Positions 5,563 through 8,547 of a stretch of DNA of 8,547 bases are shown here, in pieces. The translations under genes were made by a program, and so were the position numbers. The stretch is from Bacillota bacterium. Its GTDB lineage: Bacteria; Bacillota; Limnochordia; Darwinibacteriales; Darwinibacteriaceae. The notes beneath the pieces were generated by a model that was not told where the DNA came from, searched no databases, and saw only the letters and a program-made list of their open reading frames with translations. The stretch covers positions 1-8,547 of the forward strand of contig JAAZLB010000407.1 of the NCBI GenBank assembly GCA_012799535.1, in the 5' to 3' direction. Position 1 is the first letter of the stretch. Every line of letters starts with the position of its first letter.

Positions 5563-6687
5563 TTACAACGTCCCCACAGAAATCGATCCAGAAGTGGTGC
5601 TCGCAGTGACTGTGAGCTTAGTGGCCTTATCCTCAAAACCTAGAGAGCGACCAATCAATACACTGCCTCCCCCACTCCGCTCCTGCTTCGTCATTTCTAA
5701 AGTGTCTAGTTCGCTAGAAACTCGGCCAACGGAAGTACTCAGATCTAAGGCTACCCCTAAATCCCCTTCTGAAGGTATCGCGACCCGAATGGAACCATTG
5801 GTGGTTTTGAGCCGGTAAACACTAGTTCCCTTAAGATGTGGGGTTCGCACATGCATGGAACCATTGGTAGCGGTGCAATCAACCTCTTGAGCCACTACAT
5901 TCAGGCGATAAGAACCATTGCTAATCCGGTGGCGAATACTCTCCACTTCCACTTGCGTCAGCTCGCAGGAACCATTGCTATTCTTACCTTGAATGAGCTT
6001 ACCCTGTACTTCTCGGATTTGGGTAGAACCATTTACCGTCTCCACCTCAATAGTTGTGGCTTCTAAGTTGTCCACAGCTAAAGAACCGTTATAAGAGGAA
6101 AGAGTAATCTCATAGATTAGATCCTGGGGAACCAAGAGATGGAGAGATACTGTGCTCTCATCTAGAGCGGGAACATTTAACTTAAAACTATTCCTTGCTG
6201 TTCCATCTGTCCAATCTACATCAAATACTCGCCCCCGTAACAGATCCCGGTCTTTGCCTCGAATGCGTTGGACTACGGTAAGTTGATAACCTTCTTCAAT
6301 CCATCCCCCTACCCGAACAGGACCGTTAAAGTTTCGCAAGTCTATGGGAATAACTCCCTCTCCATTCACAGTACCCTGGACCACCTGAGTGAATTCTTGG
6401 CTGGTTTCCTGACCGATAAAGGGGAATTTCGAGAAAACCTTATTCAATTTCTCTCCAAATCCTTCGGTTTTGGTTTCGAGGGAACGGGCAAAGCGATCTG
6501 TAGCATCCTCCACTTTAGTAGCGAAATCTTCTCCCATCTTTTCTAAGCGCACCCAAGGGTCCTCTTGGGGACCAGATTCAACCCGATTAGAACTATCACC
6601 AATGGCATTGAGCAAAGCCTCTGCCTCTTCAGCAGTGATCTTCCCCTCTTCGAGCATCTTCAAAATTAGTCTTTGTTCTTGTTGCAT
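5563..6687 (-). CDS. DUF4097 repeat protein with N-terminal YvlB/LiaX-like helical hairpin, 374 aa
   Basis: The chain has three parts. Residues 1-30 form a short helical hairpin (core ILKMLEEGKITAEEAEALL) of the SHOCT-like type found at the start of YvlB and LiaX relatives. Residues 45-90 are a charged amphipathic stretch. From about 110 to the end lies a Ser/Thr/Gly-rich beta-solenoid of the DUF4097 type. The solenoid carries six NGS turns at 200, 219, 238, 257, 275 and 297, mostly 19 residues apart. No signal peptide or transmembrane helix is visible, so the product is predicted cytoplasmic or membrane-associated. LiaX of enterococci, a relative in architecture, takes part in the response to membrane-active antimicrobials; a comparable envelope-stress role here is inferred. 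The ATG follows GGAGG at 7 nt, and this SD overlaps the stop region of the upstream regulator gene (11 bp gap), so the two are probably translationally coupled. Confidence 0.85.
   Translation of the reverse strand: MQQEQRLILKMLEEGKITAEEAEALLNAIGDSSNRVESGPQEDPWVRLEKMGEDFATKVEDATDRFARSLETKTEGFGEKLNKVFSKFPFIGQETSQEFTQVVQGTVNGEGVIPIDLRNFNGPVRVGGWIEEGYQLTVVQRIRGKDRDLLRGRVFDVDWTDGTARNSFKLNVPALDESTVSLHLLVPQDLIYEITLSSYNGSLAVDNLEATTIEVETVNGSTQIREVQGKLIQGKNSNGSCELTQVEVESIRHRISNGSYRLNVVAQEVDCTATNGSMHVRTPHLKGTSVYRLKTTNGSIRVAIPSEGDLGVALDLSTSVGRVSSELDTLEMTKQERSGGGSVLIGRSLGFEDKATKLTVTASTTSGSISVGTL
5779..6100 (-). repeat. In-gene tandem repeat encoding NGS turns (57-bp period)
   Basis: Within the DUF4097 gene the plus-strand motif rGAACCrTT recurs at 5791, 5857, 5911, 5968, 6025 and 6082. 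Steps are 66, 54, 57, 57 and 57 bp, all multiples of three. Each copy encodes the Asn-Gly-Ser turn of one solenoid coil. The sequence between the copies has diverged. Confidence 0.75.
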
Positions 6688-6698
6688 TTCATCCCCTC

Positions 6699-7061
6699 CT
6701 AGCTACGTAGAAGCCTAATTGCTTCTTCAGATGTAATTTCGCCCTTGTCTAGAGCCTCTAAAATTTCTTTGCGCCTTTGATCCTGCTCCCGTTCTACCCG
6801 GTAGCCTAAGGACTCCAAAACCGCATCTAACCTGCTCCGCACAGTAGGATAGGAAATACCCAAAAGTCTCTCCACCTCTTTAATATTACCCCGGGAAGTT
6901 AAAAACACTTCGATAAATTGCCTTTGTTCTTCGTCCAGACGGCAAAACTTGCAAGAATCAAAGTTACCTTCAATGCTAGTTTTACAGCCATGACAATGGA
7001 GCCTAGTCACTTGCATGGCCTTGCCACAGACTGGACATTTACTCAAAATAGGATTGGCCAA
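6699..7061 (-). CDS. DUF2089-family zinc-ribbon/helix-turn-helix regulator, 120 aa
   Basis: The N-terminus has three CxxC pairs (Cys9/12, Cys23/26, Cys37/40), a zinc-ribbon arrangement. Residues 58-86 (GNIKEVERLLGISYPTVRSR and following) form a helix-turn-helix of the kind seen in DUF2089 proteins. The C-terminus (99-118) carries a helical hairpin, ILEALDKGEITSEEAIRLL, closely matching the N-terminal hairpin of the DUF4097 protein encoded next. The product is probably a cytoplasmic DNA-binding regulator of its own operon; the regulatory target is inferred. The TTG start at 7059-7061 is the first start codon after an in-frame stop and follows a GGTGGTGG SD-like run. A near-consensus promoter lies about 60 bp upstream. 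Zinc binding is inferred from the cysteines only. Confidence 0.9.
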   Translation of the reverse strand: MANPILSKCPVCGKAMQVTRLHCHGCKTSIEGNFDSCKFCRLDEEQRQFIEVFLTSRGNIKEVERLLGISYPTVRSRLDAVLESLGYRVEREQDQRRKEILEALDKGEITSEEAIRLLRS

Positions 7062-7087
7062 CTTTAAACCACCACCTTAAGTTTCTC

Positions 7088-7110
7088 AATGTCAACAGTT
7101 GGAAAGTCAA
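7088..7110 (-). promoter_or_regulatory. Candidate operator downstream of the DUF2089 promoter
   Basis: On the minus strand TTGACTTT (7103-7110) and TTGACATT (7088-7095) lie 15 bp apart with a small palindrome CAAC-T-GTTG (7093-7101) between and overlapping them. A third identical TTGACATT (7144-7151) overlaps the -35 box. Repeated half-sites just past the transcription start would suit autoregulation by the helix-turn-helix product. Function is inferred. Confidence 0.35.
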
Positions 7111-7122
7111 GCACTAATTCAC

Positions 7123-7151
7123 ATTTTAAAGTAGTAGTTTAATAATGTCAA
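7123..7151 (-). promoter_or_regulatory. Sigma-A-type promoter of the DUF2089-DUF4097 operon
   Basis: On the minus strand a perfect -35 TTGACA (7146-7151) is separated by exactly 17 bp from a -10 TAAAAT (7123-7128; five of six consensus bases). Transcription should start near 7115, giving a leader of about 55 nt before the TTG start codon. It is the best promoter in the window. Confidence 0.8.
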
Positions 7152-7172
7152 TATTGAAATTGATGACTTCAA

Positions 7173-7210
7173 GGAAAAAGACCCTAATTCTTTCGAACTA
7201 GGGTCTTTCC
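7173..7210 (-). terminator. Rho-independent terminator of the small barrel gene
   Basis: AAAGACCCTA (7199-7208 on the minus strand) pairs perfectly over 10 bp with TAGGGTCTTT (7177-7186) around a 12-nt loop, followed by a T-rich run. It starts 12 bases past the stop codon and lies just upstream of the next operon's promoter. Confidence 0.9.
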
Positions 7211-7222
7211 TTTTCATGTTCA

Positions 7223-7888
7223 CTAGAAACTAAAAACTACTCCCCCACCAACTAAGGTGTTAGCGGAAGTAACGTCACCAGTCTGGCCGCTTACATCAGT
7301 TTTGTAATACTTAGCAGTACCTTGCAGGCTAATGTCGTTAAACAAATCGTAGCTCACAGTAGCCCGGGCAGTTACGAAAGTACCATCTTTTTCTTCATAC
7401 TTAAACTTCGGAGCATAGCTAAGATCTGCCAAGAGATTTACTTTAGGCATGAGCTCAAAGTTCAAGCCAAGCTTACCGTAGATCCCTTTACCCTTCCCTT
7501 CGACTTTGGTATCCTTCCCGGCCTCAAAATTGTAATTGGCCAAACCTGCACCCACAAACACCTGCAGATCCTGATCAGAAACTACTTGATAGAGTCCACC
7601 AAAGGTTACAAGCCTTTCGCTAAGAGCCTTTTCTGGCACTTCTGTTGTAATCTTATCTGTACCTAGCTTGGTGTAATTCAAGCTTAAAAAAGAACCATCA
7701 ACCAACACATTAGGAATAATTTCTACTGAACCATGGACCGCAAAACCATTGCTTTCCGACTTGAAGGAACCATGTTCACCAAAACCGAATAAATAGCTAC
7801 CATCAACTTGAAAAGATGCTGCCCCAACAGAAAAACTAAAGAGCAAGACTAGGGCTAAGGCACCCCACACCACATTGATTTTTTTCAT
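7223..7888 (-). CDS. Small outer-membrane beta-barrel protein, 221 aa
   Basis: The protein starts with a signal peptide (MKKINVVWGALALVLLFSFS, cleaved near AA|SF at 24) and ends GGGVVFSF, with the C-terminal phenylalanine of outer-membrane barrels. The mature chain of about 197 residues shows roughly eight to ten amphipathic strands (FQVDGSYLFGF, LVTFGGLYQVV, LQVFVGAGLANYNF, GIYGKLGLNFEL), matching small OmpW/OmpA-like or opacity-type barrels in size. Strand count is an estimate. Function could be a small channel or a structural or adhesive surface protein. Two in-frame ATGs exist (7894 and 7888); AGGAGG is only 1 nt from the first and 7 nt from the second, so 7888 is chosen. It diverges from another barrel gene at 8024, with which it shares a short motif, and is ended by its own terminator. 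I found no convincing promoter in the 135-bp divergent spacer for this strand. Confidence 0.85.
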   Translation of the reverse strand: MKKINVVWGALALVLLFSFSVGAASFQVDGSYLFGFGEHGSFKSESNGFAVHGSVEIIPNVLVDGSFLSLNYTKLGTDKITTEVPEKALSERLVTFGGLYQVVSDQDLQVFVGAGLANYNFEAGKDTKVEGKGKGIYGKLGLNFELMPKVNLLADLSYAPKFKYEEKDGTFVTARATVSYDLFNDISLQGTAKYYKTDVSGQTGDVTSANTLVGGGVVFSF

Positions 7889-7964
7889 TTTCATGCCTCC
7901 TAAGATAATCTATTCCATCTTATTCTAGACTGAGACTAACAACCCTTTCCAGACTTAGCAGGTT

Positions 7965-7994
7965 TTTACCCCCTTAGCTAGAATTTACTAAAAT
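7965..7994 (+). promoter_or_regulatory. Candidate promoter of the plus-strand barrel gene
   Basis: TTTACC (7965-7970, four of six -35 bases) is separated by 18 bp from TAAAAT (7989-7994, five of six -10 bases). The start would fall near 8001, over the SD GAGGAG (8011-8016) at a reasonable distance. A 10-bp palindrome TCTATATAGA (8003-8012) lies just downstream. Confidence 0.4.
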
Positions 7995-8023
7995 AGACCC
8001 TATCTATATAGAGGAGTGAGCAC

Positions 8024-8547
8024 ATGCCAAAACGTTTTTGGTTCGTTAGTCTAAGTATAATTATGTTCTTAAGTGCTGCTTTTACCCCCACTATCTTCGC
8101 GGAAGTAGTGGCCGGTGTGCAGCTTGGCTATGGTTCCACCACCTATACCACGATTTTAGGGACAGAAGAGCTCAAAGCTACAGAATGGACAGATCAGCTC
8201 TGGATCCAAGCCAACCACGAAGATTTACTCTTTACCGGATTGTATCAAGGAGCCCATAGTTTTAAGGGACAGGGGCTTGACCGGACCTTAGCCCAAATCG
8301 GTGCCAATTATCTCTTTTTCAACCAAGATGCTTTACAGGTTTATGGTGGTCTTGGCTATCAATTTCTCAATACACGCATCGAAAATTCTAAAGTGGAGAG
8401 TGGTAAAAAGTCCACTTTCTCCGGTCATGGTTTTGTGGGTCAAGCCATCGTGGCTATTCCTGTTTCAGATGAGATTCGCACAGCTGTCACAATTACCGGT
8501 AATCCCTGGTCAAAGTGGTCCTTTAAACAAGGTACCACCACCGAAGC
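8024..8547 (+). CDS. Outer-membrane beta-barrel protein, partial (C-terminus beyond window)
   Basis: An open frame of 174 full codons runs from ATG 8024 to the window edge without a stop. GAGGAG lies 7 nt before the start. The N-terminus is a signal peptide (basic MPKRFW, hydrophobic core, probable cleavage IFA|EV at residue 26). The remainder alternates hydrophobic and polar residues with aromatic and glycine-rich strands (VVAGVQLGYGSTTYTT, LQVYGGLGYQFL), indicating a beta-barrel. Residues 100-125 (QDALQVYGGLG ... SKVESGK) resemble residues 105-131 of the divergently transcribed 221-residue protein (QDLQVFVGAGL ... TKVEGKG), suggesting distant paralogy. The function is unknown; surface or channel roles are inferred. 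Confidence 0.78.
   Translation, partial: MPKRFWFVSLSIIMFLSAAFTPTIFAEVVAGVQLGYGSTTYTTILGTEELKATEWTDQLWIQANHEDLLFTGLYQGAHSFKGQGLDRTLAQIGANYLFFNQDALQVYGGLGYQFLNTRIENSKVESGKKSTFSGHGFVGQAIVAIPVSDEIRTAVTITGNPWSKWSFKQGTTTE

Noticed and set aside
5779..6100. Regular short repeats as a possible CRISPR array
   Set aside because: The spacing is a multiple of three within one long intact reading frame and the copies encode protein turns; the conserved part is under 12 bp.

Overview
The window most likely comes from a diderm member of the Firmicutes, with Limnochordia-like lineages a good guess. Two sets of traits meet here. The translation signals and gene families are Firmicute-like: strong AGGAGG-type Shine-Dalgarno (SD) sites, TTG starts, an MsmX/MsmK-type sugar ATPase, a DUF2089 regulator and a YvlB/LiaX-like DUF4097 protein. 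Yet four of the eight genes encode signal-peptide proteins with the alternating pattern of outer-membrane beta-barrels, and the two with visible C-termini end in phenylalanine, the usual signal for outer-membrane barrel assembly. The lineage is inferred; no rRNA or marker gene is present.

Layout: seven of the eight genes are on the minus strand, so they are described here from high to low coordinates. At the right edge a barrel gene (8024 onward, plus strand, cut by the window) diverges from a small barrel gene (7888-7223, minus), which ends in a clear terminator. Next is a two-gene operon driven by a near-consensus sigma-A promoter (7123-7151): a zinc-ribbon/helix-turn-helix DUF2089 regulator (7061-6699, TTG start), then 11 bp later a DUF4097 protein with a 19-residue NGS repeat (6687-5563). 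A strong symmetrical terminator (5441-5470) separates it from a Cof-type HAD phosphatase (5409-4600). Then come a stand-alone sugar ABC ATPase (4426-3317, TTG start) with its own terminator, a 432-residue barrel protein (2918-1620) with its terminator, and a second large barrel protein (from 1221 leftward, cut by the window).

The two large barrel genes each have a leader of nearly 400 bp. The leaders share ordered sequence blocks (TTCTCAA, 13 nt, AAAGGAGGTG; then ATTGC, TAGAG and AGGAAACA), and in both the AAAGGAGGTG block sits in the loop of a predicted hairpin far upstream of the real start codon. This looks like a shared post-transcriptional control element for outer-membrane proteins. I do not recognise it as a known riboswitch, and it is the most interesting signal in the window.

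Functional picture, partly inferred: an envelope-focused neighbourhood with outer-membrane channels, an envelope-stress-like DUF2089/DUF4097 pair, and an energising ATPase probably shared among carbohydrate importers. No mobile elements, CRISPR arrays, tRNA or rRNA genes were seen.
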